A DNA stretch of 64,000 nucleotides, taken from Epiperipatus broadwayi. Its lineage: Eukaryota > Onychophora > Udeonychophora > Euonychophora > Peripatidae. Shown piece after piece: positions 51,601 through 60,353 of this stretch (positions are counted from its first letter, which is position 1; the number at the start of each line of letters is the position of its first letter). Below the pieces are notes generated by a model, which saw nothing but the letters and a program-made list of their open reading frames with translations, was not told the DNA's origin and did not search any database. The DNA is taken from NCBI GenBank assembly GCA_028023455.1, contig JAQFVV010000184.1, forward strand, positions 1,922,001-1,986,000, given 5' to 3'. The translations under genes were made by a program, and so were the position numbers.

Positions 51601-52939
51601 AATATCACATGATAAATACTTCATGTAAGAGAATGTCACTTCACATAAGAGAATACTTAAACAAATAAATAATCTCACAAGTGTTGTTAACGTGTAAATC
51701 ATTCCATATAGATATATGACTGTAACTTAATCCACTGATAACTACAAATATACACATTTGTATACACATATATAAATCACTAATATAATTAAAACTTATT
51801 ACTGATAATATTAAAACTTTTTATGCATATATGTGTCACTGTTACCTAGACATGATAACATATAATGCTAGTTACAATTGGTAAAAATTATGGTGGTCTT
51901 TAAATTCCATTGTATAATCAATAGCTAATGAATCAGAAGACTGAAAAGATGTGGAGATTCATTTGCTATTTCACTTTTGGTCTGCATATTTTATACATTA
52001 AAGAATTAATAGAGAAAACCACTGATATAAATTATGTTTCATATTGCTAAAAAAAAATAATGAAATTATTTACATATCAAATTTCTTGCTAAATTAATAA
52101 ACTGAGAGATATATTTGAGGCCATTTAAGAAAAGAAATAATTTAGATGAAATGTATAGATTTGAAAATAGAAAATATGTATTTTATTGTATACCAAAGTA
52201 TAGTGCAGTATAATTCTAATTACTAAATAATAATTATAAAATTCCAATTATGACTGTTCCTCTTTAGCTTGGTAAATTAATATTTGACTGAAGTGCGTGT
52301 TCACTTCTATTTTATCTTTATAATTTGAGTTAAAAGAGAAAGTTTTTTTGCTGGTCTAGAAATCCACAGCTCTCATTTTTTTCCTATAAAAATAAGTAAA
52401 AAAGCATAGATACAAATTTTACTAGCTTTTTAAAGCCATATTAAATTAAATTTTATTATACTGCTCTATAAATATTATTAAAAAGCTATCACTATATATT
52501 TAATTAATGGACAAAGCAAAATATGCCCTTTATTGTCGATATTATTTTCGGAAAACAACAACATACAAAAGCTTCTGGATTTATAATCGCATAAAATGTA
52601 ATATTTAAAGTAAAATACTAGCTTACGATACAATGTAAATAAATTTAAATGTTTGGTACAAAAACTGCATATAAAATTAAACGTTAACAACTAGACTACA
52701 AAAACAGAATTACAAATTTTTAAAGATTAGTAAGCGTAGTTTTGTAAATATATGTAAACAAAATGCACAACTATATTTTCGATACTAAATTCCATTTTAA
52801 ATACTTTTGAATTAAAAATAAGAAACTAAAAAATACTAACGGTTTTATAATATAATTTATGTAGCACATAACAGCTAACACAAGGTATTGTCAAAAATCC
52901 AGCAACAAGACTAAAAGTAGGTATGATTTCAAACCACAT
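27619..52939 (-). CDS. NDUFA1: NDUFA1, complex I MWFE subunit (whole spliced gene)
   Basis: Small accessory subunit of mitochondrial NADH:ubiquinone oxidoreductase (complex I), a single-pass inner-membrane protein needed for assembly of the membrane arm. The CDS is join of 52939-52841, 48114-48028 and 27657-27619 on the minus strand: 99+87+39 nt, 74 codons plus TAA, all junctions phase 0. The family usually has about 70-75 residues. The protein opens with the diagnostic MWFE, has a hydrophobic stretch at about residues 5-27, a basic/tyrosine-rich middle (YRK...LYKRDKRLNGDPY) and a short acidic tail beginning GLE. Introns are about 4.7 and 20.4 kb; the second is packed with transposons, including a young gypsy element on the same strand. 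Family recognition is from the sequence itself; no alignment was run. What remains uncertain is mainly the exact exon 1 donor and the 5'UTR. Confidence 0.88.
28477..30360 (-). pseudogene. ZBED5/FAM200-like hAT transposase pseudogene
   Basis: Minus-strand order of remnants: BED-finger region (YLKYKFVPSY...KSMCLIC, 30230-30140, then KQLSND), ENLILLAIITICKTI near 29800, the RNase H-like core around MNNANLMVFVRYLDN (29609), ...NLQEKKYQCINLKYKFQEF (29090-28950), and the C-terminal hAT dimerisation block (LASTYLCETAFSLLLLIKN, 28650-28560). Several stops and frame changes make it non-functional. A ~110-bp tRNA-derived insertion sits at 29825-29935. It is a second, oppositely oriented member of the same superfamily as the copy at 22.3-24.5 kb. 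Confidence 0.8.
29825..29935 (-). pseudogene. retroposed tRNA-Val(TAC)-like pseudogene with A-tail
   Basis: The minus strand reads an A box (TGGTCAAGAGG), an anticodon arm GCTGC-TTTACAA-GCAGT with anticodon TAC, and a B box (GGTTCGCTTCC), followed by ...CATGAGG and a run of about 12 A's. Perfect 8-bp flanking repeats TATATAAG occur at 29817-29824 and 29936-29943. The acceptor stem does not pair well, so it is not a working tRNA. The A-tail and target duplication show LINE-type retroposition. It could also be a very short SINE. It interrupts the hAT pseudogene. Confidence 0.8.
30720..35085. other. NDUFA1 intron 2, no recognised feature
   Basis: Long A/T homopolymers (31340-31450, 32220-32300). 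Open frames here are chance. Confidence 0.4.
35088..35205 (+). repeat. outer arm, left distal part
   Basis: TTTAAAACAAAATTGAAACAG...CATTCCTTAATGGAAC matches the reverse complement of 39495-39602 with a few indels in A/T runs. Confidence 0.85.
35206..37160 (-). mobile_element. 5'-truncated LINE inserted in the outer arm
   Basis: It occupies exactly the gap in the left outer arm of the foldback element. RT-domain sequence starts at about 37140 and the C-terminal region ends near 35405. No endonuclease domain, so it is 5'-truncated as usual for target-primed integration. No clear A-tail at the 35206 end. Confidence 0.7.
35405..37140 (-). pseudogene. LINE reverse transcriptase, frameshifted
   Basis: Minus-strand order: GLDEWAAEMMMNLGN and REFPDSWNNIRV with LLFKGK (37110-36960); GRVVKWIDENNIVGEMQDFR (36880-36820); KAYDRVNRNRLWISLVNLG (36750-36690); GLRQECPMSPILFLLYL (36598-36550); the catalytic box as FVDDM (about 36450); FSEEKSKVMMIN (36360-36320). 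A C-terminal block at 35683-35405 has LRLRTGLLATREY and HLLFEC, where the zinc-binding cysteines are partly lost. Several frame changes make it dead. It is a non-LTR type different from the RTE-like relic at 8.3-8.9 kb. Confidence 0.8.
37221..38050. repeat. inner hairpin 1 (arms ~385 bp)
   Basis: Left arm 37221-37606, right arm 37672-38050, spacer ~65 bp. Shared pieces include GGCCCTGA / TCAGGGCC near the loop and ATTAGTAAATACAT at the outer end. The arms are diverged by numerous indels, and the right arm has an inserted G-rich stretch (GGGGGTGGGGGGTGG at 37860). Confidence 0.85.
38055..39371. repeat. inner hairpin 2 (arms ~630 bp)
   Basis: Left arm 38055-38690, right arm 38743-39371, spacer ~52 bp. 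The arms stay similar throughout, e.g. ACTTGTGACTCATGC at the outer end and TTTCAAAACTGTGTTATTTT near the loop. GC-richer than its surroundings, with GGTGGCGCTG words. The short open frames on both strands are just this repeat. Confidence 0.9.
39495..39602 (-). repeat. outer arm, right distal part
   Basis: Inverted partner of 35088-35205 (shared CCATTAAGGAATGAAAGCC). Confidence 0.85.
40113..40700. repeat. second copy of the 10.9-kb inverted-repeat family
   Basis: 40430-40650 is a reverse-complement, diverged copy of 10920-11130 (GGCTGCTGGAGAGTTGCATTAG...). Around it are inverted arms containing AACAGTAGYAAA(C/T)TCT: 40113-40185, 40200-40285 and 40640-40700. The terminal bases differ somewhat from the 10.9-kb copies, so it may be a subfamily. 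Confidence 0.75.
41730..42037 (+). pseudogene. possible Lys/Glu-rich coding remnant hit by the gypsy insertion
   Basis: One frame reads DKIYVGAIFCVSSPEYPQRI (from about 41733). After a frameshift it becomes a lysine/glutamate/asparagine-rich stretch (KSNDKLKKVNLKENN..., VEKDNTN) up to the gypsy target site. A few in-frame stops. Not recognised; composition bias alone could produce this. Confidence 0.25.
42038..42609 (-). repeat. 3' LTR of the gypsy element
   Basis: 572 bp, a near-exact copy of 46926-47500. Target duplication CAAAT ends at 42037. Its inner edge abuts a polypurine tract. Confidence 0.95.
42610..42625 (-). other. polypurine tract
   Basis: The minus strand reads AGTAGTGGGGGATAG directly before the 3' LTR, the expected site and composition for the second-strand primer. 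Confidence 0.75.
42992..45021 (-). CDS. pol C-terminal part: RT connection, RNase H, integrase
   Basis: Open from the frame break at about 45024; the first internal Met is at 44905 and gives 637 codons. From that Met, RNase H carries D66 (TDAS), E107, D132 (TDHRP) and D180. The integrase zinc domain has LHxGHPG near 282-287 and C315-C318. The integrase core has D345, D399 and E435 with the expected 35 residues between the last two. All catalytic residues are present, so this half looks functional apart from losing its upstream frame. There is no chromodomain at the C-terminus. The ORF ends about 380 bp before the 3' LTR. Confidence 0.92.
45022..46839 (-). CDS. gag-protease-reverse transcriptase polyprotein (N-terminal part)
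   Basis: 605 codons in one frame. Gag occupies about residues 1-240, with two CCHC zinc knuckles (C197-C200-H205-C210 and C217-C220-H225-C230). The aspartic protease has DSGAG at 283-287. Reverse transcriptase motifs follow, including the catalytic YFDD at 562-565. Gag and pol are fused with no stop or frame change between them. The ORF stops at TAA (45024-45022) inside the RT thumb region, directly after a run of six A's on the coding strand. The remaining pol continues in another frame just downstream, so one base of the homopolymer is missing, either a real mutation or a base-calling error. The start at 46839 is the first ATG after the LTR and leader. Confidence 0.93.
   Translation of the reverse strand: MATTQPGICEFDVSEWPQYTKRIEYYFIVNKIKDDVTKVATLLLFGGPGVIEVANQLCGPEEPEKLLYSELVGRLNNHFSPEPSKHIARLHLRNRRQIKGEKCRDFDTALRDLARKCAYVDLEEALLDQFLWGMSDDKLRQQLLAIPDLTYSEAIKRGMSHELVISSSKEFQQANLDATKQTSISKTEELPNSKIECYRCGKIGHIARECSWKNAKCNKCGRVGHLAKVCRTKNRTRANDKSPVNRYAKSERYTEINKAETKSCQQIMLAVEICNKAIEMEIDSGAGVSIISQRDWSEINKNVKNQPRVAKTELKANDANGNPIQIVGVVEVMVAINNRRKKLNLYIVKGNIAPLLGREWFTLLGIKICMVNKINIEREIKLKFPKLFTEEQGRITTTAMEIELREGAKAVHCKPRKIPFAMKSRVEEALEDMIKKGVLTPVEDSEWATPIVIVAKQNGQIRICGDYRLTVNKSIAKSPYPVPNVREILAGLEGANFFAKLDLNAAFHQIPVTKETAALLTITTHKGLYNYNRLPFGVKIAPNAFQAKIDTLLEGLKGTTPYFDDILVTAESEAELQIRLDEVCERLENFGAKLNMQKCIWCAKK
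46902..46919 (-). other. candidate primer-binding site
   Basis: The minus strand reads TGGTGCAGTTGACAG, starting six bases inside the 5' LTR edge. The TGG start and position fit a tRNA 3'-end complement; which tRNA is not determined. Confidence 0.5.
46926..47500 (-). repeat. 5' LTR of the gypsy element
   Basis: 575 bp; in element orientation it begins TGCTGTGTGCTG and ends CATAGCA. It differs from the other LTR by an extra CTT near 47268 and two single-base changes. Target duplication CAAAT abuts at 47501. Confidence 0.95.
47855..47927. repeat. small imperfect hairpin
   Basis: A perfect 12-bp inner stem TTTTAAATGCTT/AAGCATTTAAAA (47875-47886, 47896-47907) lies inside the outer pair CCAATTCCT/AGGAATTGG. 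It lies between NDUFA1 exon 2 and the gypsy element. A MITE remnant is possible. Confidence 0.6.
48028..48114 (-). CDS. NDUFA1: NDUFA1 exon 2
   Basis: 87 nt, 29 codons, phase 0 at both ends. The acceptor is TTGCAG immediately before 48114 and the donor is ATG|GTAAGAAA at 48027. It encodes PYRKATV...VLYKRDKRLNGDPYTVM. The KRDKRLxGDPY block corresponds to the conserved (R)DxRxxxNPY/GNPY region of the matrix/intermembrane-side part of MWFE subunits. It lies only about 520 bp upstream, in gene direction, of the gypsy insertion, which is in the following intron. Confidence 0.88.
48120..52835. other. NDUFA1 intron 1, no recognised feature
   Basis: AT-rich throughout; short open frames on both strands near 49.5-49.7 kb mirror each other and are not coding-like. 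Confidence 0.4.
52841..52939 (-). CDS. NDUFA1: NDUFA1 exon 1 (start and membrane segment)
   Basis: 33 codons starting ATG TGG TTT GAA (MWFE), then a hydrophobic run (IIPTFSLVAGFLTIPC...) that forms the membrane anchor and N-terminal mitochondrial signal-anchor. The frame is open upstream to 53026, but the family begins exactly at MWFE, so I take the ATG at 52939; the preceding bases (taataat) are a typical AT-rich animal start context. The exon ends ...AAA ACC before GTTAGT at 52840, a usable but non-consensus donor (GTAAG would be usual). A slightly different donor is possible but would have to keep phase 0 with exon 2. Confidence 0.88.
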
Positions 52940-53225
52940 ATTATTACAGAAATATGTAAGTTTTCCTTGGTAATTTATATTTTCAAGGTCCAAATTTATA
53001 GGCTGGAGAAAATCATTTCTTTTCAAATAAAAATCTAAAGATATTAAATGTCGAATAGTTGTTTGTTATTAAAACTTAAAAAATGGAAATTAAAATGATT
53101 TTTTTACAAAAAAAATTAAAATTATTTTAAAGTTTTAATAATATACTAATTAATACGGATACCAATTCCAAAAGTATCCTTGACGAGTTTCTTATTCTTT
53201 GCAGTTAATTCTAATCTCCGCGCTC

Positions 53226-53230
53226 ATTGG
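53226..53230 (-). promoter_or_regulatory. CCAAT box, probable NDUFA1 promoter
   Basis: The minus strand reads accCCAATgagcgcgg-like sequence (plus ATTGG at 53226-53230 next to CGCGC), about 290 bp upstream of the NDUFA1 start. The CpGs here and at 53420-53480 stand out in an otherwise AT-only background. CCAAT boxes are common in promoters of nuclear respiratory genes. The start site is not defined, and a 5'UTR intron between here and 52939 cannot be excluded. Confidence 0.4.
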
Positions 53231-54061
53231 TAATATATATTGCTTATTAATATTTTTTATATGCTTAATTGAATTAGTATTTATTTTTAACTCAATATAT
53301 TGCAATCATATTTTCAAAAAATTAAAATAATAATTTTCAGCTAATTCAAAAATTCCTATATTTAAAGATCATTTTTGTTTTAACAAATCATGTCAGTAGT
53401 TTGGTTTTGTTGCATATCCTTAATCGACCGGGCTATTTCGCCGTAGACATAGATTTTTTTTATTTGATAAGTATGTTAACGCTGTCGGAAGTCTTCCAGT
53501 TTTTTTTTTTTTCTGTTGTTGTTGTTATTGTAAATTTATGTAAATAAGTCATAAACATGAAAAAAAATAAATTACTATATTTTATAAGAAATCGCTTGTT
53601 TTGTGTTCCGTTAAATGAAATCTATGTATTTAATTTAGAAGTTAATTAGTAATAAAACTTTTATAATTCGGAAGTTATAAAAATCAAATACATAGATAAA
53701 CGTTACTTATATATAAACAGTGGCAGAAACTTTCTAAGAAATACTTATGCTCACCATAGATTTACATGGAAAAGGCAGCATATATACTATTAAAATAAAA
53801 CTAAAGAAAGACAATAATGTTTGCTTTTATTGGTAATATATGATTAAGATTTGAATGCTATTAATTAGGTAAGGTATTGAAGTTAATAGGGTCAATAGTT
53901 ACCAAATCATTGGTGTAATAAAATCAGCATGAGATATAGACATTTTTGGTTCAAAGATTGAGTTATATAATTATCCATAAAGGCATTGTTTTTTTTTTGC
54001 AATTGGAATGATCATATTCCTTTTGCATGAGCTATTTTTGCTATTGCTAATTTTTTATTAA

Positions 54062-54139
54062 ATGGCTAGCCTATATTCTTTCAAAAATAAGTTCAAGAGG
54101 ACTTGTAGCATGCCCAAACCTGGATTTCCTACCAGAAAA
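54062..54139 (+). CDS. possible first coding exon of an unidentified gene
   Basis: ATGG start followed by 26 open codons (MASLYSFKNKF..., ending GFPTRK) and a good donor, AAA|GTAAGC, at 54140. It lies about 0.8 kb from the proposed NDUFA1 promoter and points the opposite way, so the two could share a bidirectional promoter. I do not recognise the protein and could not securely find the following exon. A phase-0 candidate after a good acceptor (TTTCCTGCAG) is at 57219-57249 (TTNLLAGGLS). It may be chance. Confidence 0.3.
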
Positions 54140-54144
54140 GTAAG

Positions 54145-56340
54145 CCAAGTTCTTTTTTTTTTTTTTGTTTACTTTCAGAATTGATTTTTTTGTAGTGTTA
54201 TAATCCTGAGATGAATCTTAAGAGAAACACTTGTAAAGATATAATTTAAAAATTAATTTTTACTATAATCTTAATCATTAATGTATTATCTTCCAACAAT
54301 CACTCGTGATTGGCTTCACTTGTCTGCTGGATCTGACAGTCAAACTGTTTGATGTTTAGAAAATTGATCTGACTGTTGTTTTAAAAATGTTATTAAAATC
54401 AAGTATCTAATTATAAATGTCTTTTATCTTTATTATAAAATACTACTTATATATATTTTGTTTATGTCTATATTATTATTTTTTTACATTTAAATAACTT
54501 CATGCTCATATGTTAGCTAATGTGTATATGTATTAATTAAATAGAACAGGCATAACATAGTTCATACTGCTACAAAAGTTGAGTTGTACCTTATATGCCA
54601 ATGTCATCTAATTCTTTGAAGACTTTGGTGATCCCTACAGTTTCCATGTAGGTTTTCTTCTTGAAGGTATCCCCATTACAGCCTAATGTACACATTTAAC
54701 TTACCCATTTTGCTATGCCATATTTTCAGTTTTCACATAGAAAGATTTTCTCCATTTTCTTCCATCTATTTATTTTCAAATCATGCTAACCCATAATAAG
54801 TTTATCCTTTTTTTAAAATAATTTTCCAGGTCAGGCTAACACATAAAGGCAATCATATTTTTGGATGGAGATGAGACTTGTTGCTGAGTACATATAGATG
54901 TTTACATTGCACACATTAAATGTAGAAAGATGTTTTAAGAAATCTGAATTGATGAATATTTCAAAGATCTTGCAGGGAAATATAAACATACTAGCAAAGA
55001 TATTAAAATGAAATTAAGCTTGGAAAAATATTTTTATAAAATTTATTAGATAAAAGACAAGTTTCAGTCACAATCAGATTTATTTAATGAGTAGTATTTT
55101 ATATATTTATAATCAAAAACTGCATAATCTTTGGTGATATCTATAGTGAAGATAGTTATAGCTTTGATTATTGAATTATTTGAACTCATATCTTTTATAT
55201 AAGTGGCTATATCAATGTTTTGCTTTCAGTTATTGATATCAAAATGTTTTAAAGATAAAAACTGCTATTACTACAATGCATATTTTGATTTTATCAATCA
55301 TTGGTTTGTTAATTTTAATAGAAATCTACACATCTTCAAATAGCCATTATACATTTGTGTGTAATGAACACATTGATGATTATGATTGCTTATAATCTAT
55401 TTTAGAGTCAGGCATTTGTAATTGATTTAAAGTTTTTATTTTCTATCCACTCATCATGCAAGATCTTTGGTCACCAGATTTATTCTCTTCTGTTGCTGTT
55501 TCTATTATCTTTCAATATTGCTGTCCTCACTGTAACTAATAATTGTCACTCAGTTGATTGTTTCACTTATTTATAGACATTTTTTTTTAATTCTTTTACC
55601 TTGTAAAAAATTTTCGGACTTCTTTTGAATAAACAATATGATAACTTTGTTACTATTTTAACTATTATTTTTGATAAACTATAAAACCAAATAATCTGAC
55701 TTCTCTACAGAATTATAATAGTCTGTACCCAAAAATAAAGACAAATCAACAAGTCAAATTTTCTTTCAACTTATAGAATTACAGAAAATATTTTTAGATA
55801 ATACATATCTATAATGTTATATTATTTCTACCATCTTTGAATGCGATCTAAATATCTTCCATTCATCCTCTTCAAAAATATATTGAACTGGATGCTTTAT
55901 CCGCTTCAAAAGTTTCAGCACAAAATTAAAACTAACTTTTGTTTTTATAAAGTTTAAAAGAAACTATTTGAAAATTTTATGTGTTATAGTGCACATACAC
56001 ATCTATATTTTAAAATTCTATAATTTTACTTTTTAGTTTAAAAATAACTTTCTTTTGACACTTGTTTTTTTTTAAATCTGTTTATAAAAATATTCTAATT
56101 AAAAAAGTTTTAATCCTTTCTGAGAAAGCTTTCAATTTTGGAAAGTTTTAATTGCATTCCTGTTTCTTTGTTTGTAACTAATTTTAATTTATTTTTAAAA
56201 AGCTGCGACTTAATTTTGCATTTACTTTTCTTGAATTAATTTTGAATAAGAGCCTTGATCAGATTTTTAATTAAGATTAAGTCTGAGATAGAGATTTGCC
56301 CTGGGCAAAAACTTCTAATCACAGATGATGCAGGAGATAA
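54145..56340. other. AT-rich DNA; one protein-like scrap
   Basis: The minus strand near 54600-54670 reads GDTFKKKTYMETVGITKVF and on to ELDDIGI, then stops. It is protein-like, but no family or splice context is recognised. Confidence 0.25.
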
Positions 56341-56347
56341 GAGTGCA

Positions 56348-56814
56348 TATAAATAACCCTGGGATTTCGGACTAATTATTCGGCTATTCATTTTCTGCAG
56401 GTTAAGTAATTATTGACTTTTATTCTACTTGTGATGTGTATTGGTTCAACTTTGTATGCTAGTTGTTTTTCTGATTCGAATTGCTGTGCTGCCTGATTGT
56501 AAAAAGATTTCTGTCTGTATTTGGAGATCACTGTTGCTAATAGTACCTTTTGCTGTTGCCATTAGGAAATTGTGCTGAAATTATATTACTAACTTCCAAT
56601 TGCTAAATAAGATTGTCTCTGCAGAATGCTAAAATTAACCACGATGAGGAATCTTTTCTACAAAATGCAGTGCTAAATCAACCTAAATATGGACTTTGGA
56701 TCCCAAATTTTCTTTAAAGATCATGTCATAAAAGCTTTAACAAGAACTGATCGCTGATTGCCTTCCAAACAGAAATGGAAAACAATATTCATAGGAACTT
56801 TAAAGAGTAATAAA
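56348..56814 (+). promoter_or_regulatory. TATA box to AATAAA unit (promoter or solo LTR?)
   Basis: TATAAATA at 56348-56355, CAG|GTTAAGT donor-like site at 56400, and AATAAA at 56809-56814. The order and spacing fit either a promoter with a noncoding first exon or an old solo LTR. No duplicate of it was found in the window. Confidence 0.2.
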
Positions 56815-57218
56815 CTGTGTGCACTGCTGAATGACATCAGGCAGACCTAATGCCTTGGGGTAAAACATTTTCATTTTCTAACCAGAGTTTAAATCTCTTA
56901 TTAATGTCTCAGCTTAATAATAAAATAATCCAGTATTTATAAGTTTTGTATATTCATTCCTTCAATATTTTAATTATTTTCTGTATTTACTTATTAGTTA
57001 AAATGTGTATTGGGATCTTAGTTATAAGATTTCATATTTTTAATTTATTTATCTGGGAGTGTATTGCAAGTTTCTATTTTTTATATGCTTAGTGTTTTCT
57101 TTTTTATTTATATTACTAACGTTGATGAATGCTTTGGCAGACATTCATAATTTGCTTTTAACTTACCTGTCCTTTTGGTATAATTTATTTAGTTAAACTT
57201 GGTTTGCATTTCCTGCAG

Positions 57219-57249
57219 ACCACAAATCTTTTGGCTGGGGGTTTATCAA
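57219..57249 (+). CDS. possible small exon, unidentified
   Basis: Follows a strong polypyrimidine/acceptor (TTTGCATTTCCTGCAG) and precedes GTGTAT. It reads TTNLLAGGLS plus one base. The frame stays open beyond the donor to a stop at about 57300. It is compatible with the putative exon at 54062-54139 but nothing else ties them together. Confidence 0.15.
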
Positions 57250-57798
57250 GTGTATTGTTCTGTTTTTCCTATATCAGAGATTTCATTTCTTTTATGTAAG
57301 ATTCTTGTTTTTCTTGTCTTGTATTGGGCCAACTTTGAACGTGGTTAAATCATGAACTACTCTGTGGACATATGACATTCTTGATTCTGATGCTTTATTC
57401 CAGATCTGCACTGTTTCATTGTGTTCCTTACAAGATTGCTTTATTTTTAAAATCTCCAAATAGGGAAACTGGAATTGGTTTTTATAAATTGCTAACAGGA
57501 AGATATTACTAATCCCTCTTTTTAAATTATAGGTGACAAAATGAACCTATCTGCCAGGGTATTTATTGTTTTCAATACTCTTGTACACTCTCTGATAAAT
57601 ATGCTATAGAAATCTAGGTCAAACTTCTATACTTTCATTTGCTTAACATTTAACTATTTTCTTTTTGAATTTAATAAATTATGAAGTTATTTAAAAATTA
57701 TTTTGAGCTGATATTATTTGTATTCTTTTCTCAATTGTCTGAAGAATCAAAGAGCTCTTTCTCTCCCTGGGTCTAGCTGATGGCATTCATCATTGTCA

Positions 57799-57870
57799 AC
57801 TTTTGATCACCTTAAATTAAATATTCTAGGTTGTTAGGAACCTAGTGGCACTTTGGTGATCAAAAGAAGA
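57799..57870. repeat. double hairpin
   Basis: CTTTTGATCACC pairs with GGTGATCAAAAG. Inside is CTAGGTT/AACCTAG with a short loop. Confidence 0.7.
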
Positions 57871-58286
57871 TAGAAGTGACTGGTACAATATATATTGAGA
57901 CATTCCACTCTCATCATTCATAATTTCATTTAATGATATTGAATGATTTAAGTTCATTTAACTTGCAGAATATTGAGTTGACAAATATGAATGTGTGATA
58001 ATACATTAAAGAAGTATAAACTGGTTTAAAATATTTTATTAAAATTGTACAGATTTGTTTTTAGAAAATATCATTTGTTAAGATGAATTGAATTACTATT
58101 TCTCAAATTTCAATTATTTAAATATGTTGATTTGTTGTTTTAATAATCAACCAACCTTTTGTTTTCTTCTTTTGAAACTGTTTCCAAAGTAGAATACAAA
58201 AAGTACATGTAAATTAGAAAATCAGTTTGTTAGTTATTATACATAATTGTATATTAGCAGTTGACAAATTAGTTCATAGGGACAGA

Positions 58287-58436
58287 GGAGTGGTACAGCC
58301 ATTATCATCTGCACACCATCAATAATATTCTAATAGACCTTTTGAATTTGTTACCTATTCTGGAGTGGTACAGCCATTATCATCTGCACACCATTAATAA
58401 TATTCTAATAGACCTTTTGAATTTGTTACCTATTCT
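58287..58436 (+). repeat. 75-bp tandem duplication
   Basis: 58287-58361 and 58362-58436 differ at a single base seen (CACCATCAAT vs CACCATTAAT). The unit is a multiple of three, but the frame through it is not a recognised protein. Near identity implies a recent event. Confidence 0.95.
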
Positions 58437-59100
58437 GACCAAGTTAGGAGGAGCCTTACCTGTTGCATGGAGAATTTATCTCAACTTTAAACTACTAGCT
58501 AAAGAAAAGTCTGCTGAGAATTATATTTCAAGTAACGTGAAAACTGGTTAATATTTAATAATTTCAAAACTCAGATAAACATTACTTCTATATTGGTAAA
58601 GAAAATTGTCAAGTTACACATATATAAAATGAAAGTCAATTTGAATTAAAAAGAAATATCTTCACTTAAAAAATAAAAAATTAATGAAATTCAAGTACAA
58701 ATTTGTTTTAAAAAGCCATAATAAAGTGGTAAATAATTTTTATGCAAAAAAAAAAAAAATGTTTTAAATGGGAAAAGCATTGGTTGATTGATTTCACAAA
58801 AATTTCTGAGAAAAAACATAAGTAGTTTAGTTTTTTTAATTCTATTTAAGTTACTTTAATATTTGTTTAATCAATTCTATTTAAGTTTATTTAAAATATA
58901 TTCATGATATATTTTTTAATGTTTAAATATGTGTTCTCATTGCATATTGAATTGTAATTAATAATTAAATATGAATAAAAATTAATTTAATAATGTGAAT
59001 CATAACAACAGGCTAGATTACATTTGATTAGCAATGAAAACAATATTGAACTTAAAAGCACATCTATATAAATTAATATGTATTATCACTATATATTTAC

Positions 59101-59135
59101 CTTATTGCCATTGATTTGTTTCCACTGACCGGGTT
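59101..59135 (-). CDS. possible 35-nt exon of an unidentified gene
   Basis: Bounded by a good acceptor (CTGATTACAG before 59135) and a good donor (AATAAG|GTAAAT at 59100). One frame reads PGQWKQINGNK, and the stretch is more GC-rich (CCCGGTCAG) than its surroundings. The protein is not recognised; neighbouring exons were not found. Confidence 0.3.
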
Positions 59136-60323
59136 CTGTAATCAGGATAAAATCTGTATTAGATGTACATAAATTTGTTATTTATTAGGTGTAGAAGATA
59201 GATGGCACTCCAAAATCTTTTCTTCACAGTATATATAATTAAGATACTTTACTTTTGCTTTGCACATAGGGATTAATCATAATCATTATAATTTTGTTTT
59301 AAAATTGTATTTAATATACCAATATGACAATCTTCATTTATCTTTCTATGTTTAATGTTGTAGACATTTATAACAAAACACCAATTTTATGCCTTTACAC
59401 TAACAATAAATACTTTTTGCCAAAGTATTATTATAAAACTTTTAACAATACTATATTCCCTTTCAGAACAATATTATTTAACTCTTGTAGAATAATTCCT
59501 TGAATTTTTTAAATATGTATGATATAGTTGCTTTATACTTATATTTGTCAAATTTGTTTGACAAGATGACAACAATTTGACTGGCAATATTATCTCTCAT
59601 AAAGAGGGTTTATGATAAAAAAAGAAACTGGTATATTTTCTTTGTTCCAAATTATCCAAAGTTCATCCATTATCTTCACAAGTTGTCTGAATATATAAAA
59701 GATTTTTACATTTATTATGCCTAAATGAGTCAGTCTATGACTGAAAATAAAATTTTTCATAAATCCTATCAAATATTAAAACATTAATTTTCACAATATA
59801 TGAATCAGAGACACATATTTGATATATCTATGTAAAAAAAAACAATCTTGACACAAAAAATTGTAAACCAAGTCATTTGTAAGAGCCCAATAAGCACTCT
59901 ATCTTCATTACCATCAAGAAATTTTCACAAGTGTAATCCAACTATGACCTTACATTCATGATTTCAATCTCAATTCTCTTCATAATTATTACATAAACTT
60001 TTTTTTATATAGGCTATTTGATATAAAATGCTGTATCTTGAAGACATACTTGGTCTGCATACATAAGGTTTACATATATCATTATCTGTAGCTTTGACTA
60101 ATTATCAGAACAATTGATGTTAATGAGGTATGTAACCTTTATTTTTTCAAAATTATTCATATTTTTCAGATATATATTCCTATATGATTTAAAATTATAC
60201 ATTTGTATGAATTCTTTAAGACATATCTTGATCTGTTTTATTAAAATTGTGTGAACAAGTATTTTACCTTGGACACAGGACTGTTAAGTGTATTCTGGGA
60301 TTTGATATTGTGAATGTTTATGT

Positions 60324-60353
60324 AAGATATTCTCAAACATTTGAGAATATCTT
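60324..60353. repeat. 14-bp perfect hairpin with 2-nt loop
   Basis: AAGATATTCTCAAA-CA-TTTGAGAATATCTT. No gene neighbour is clear. Confidence 0.85.
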
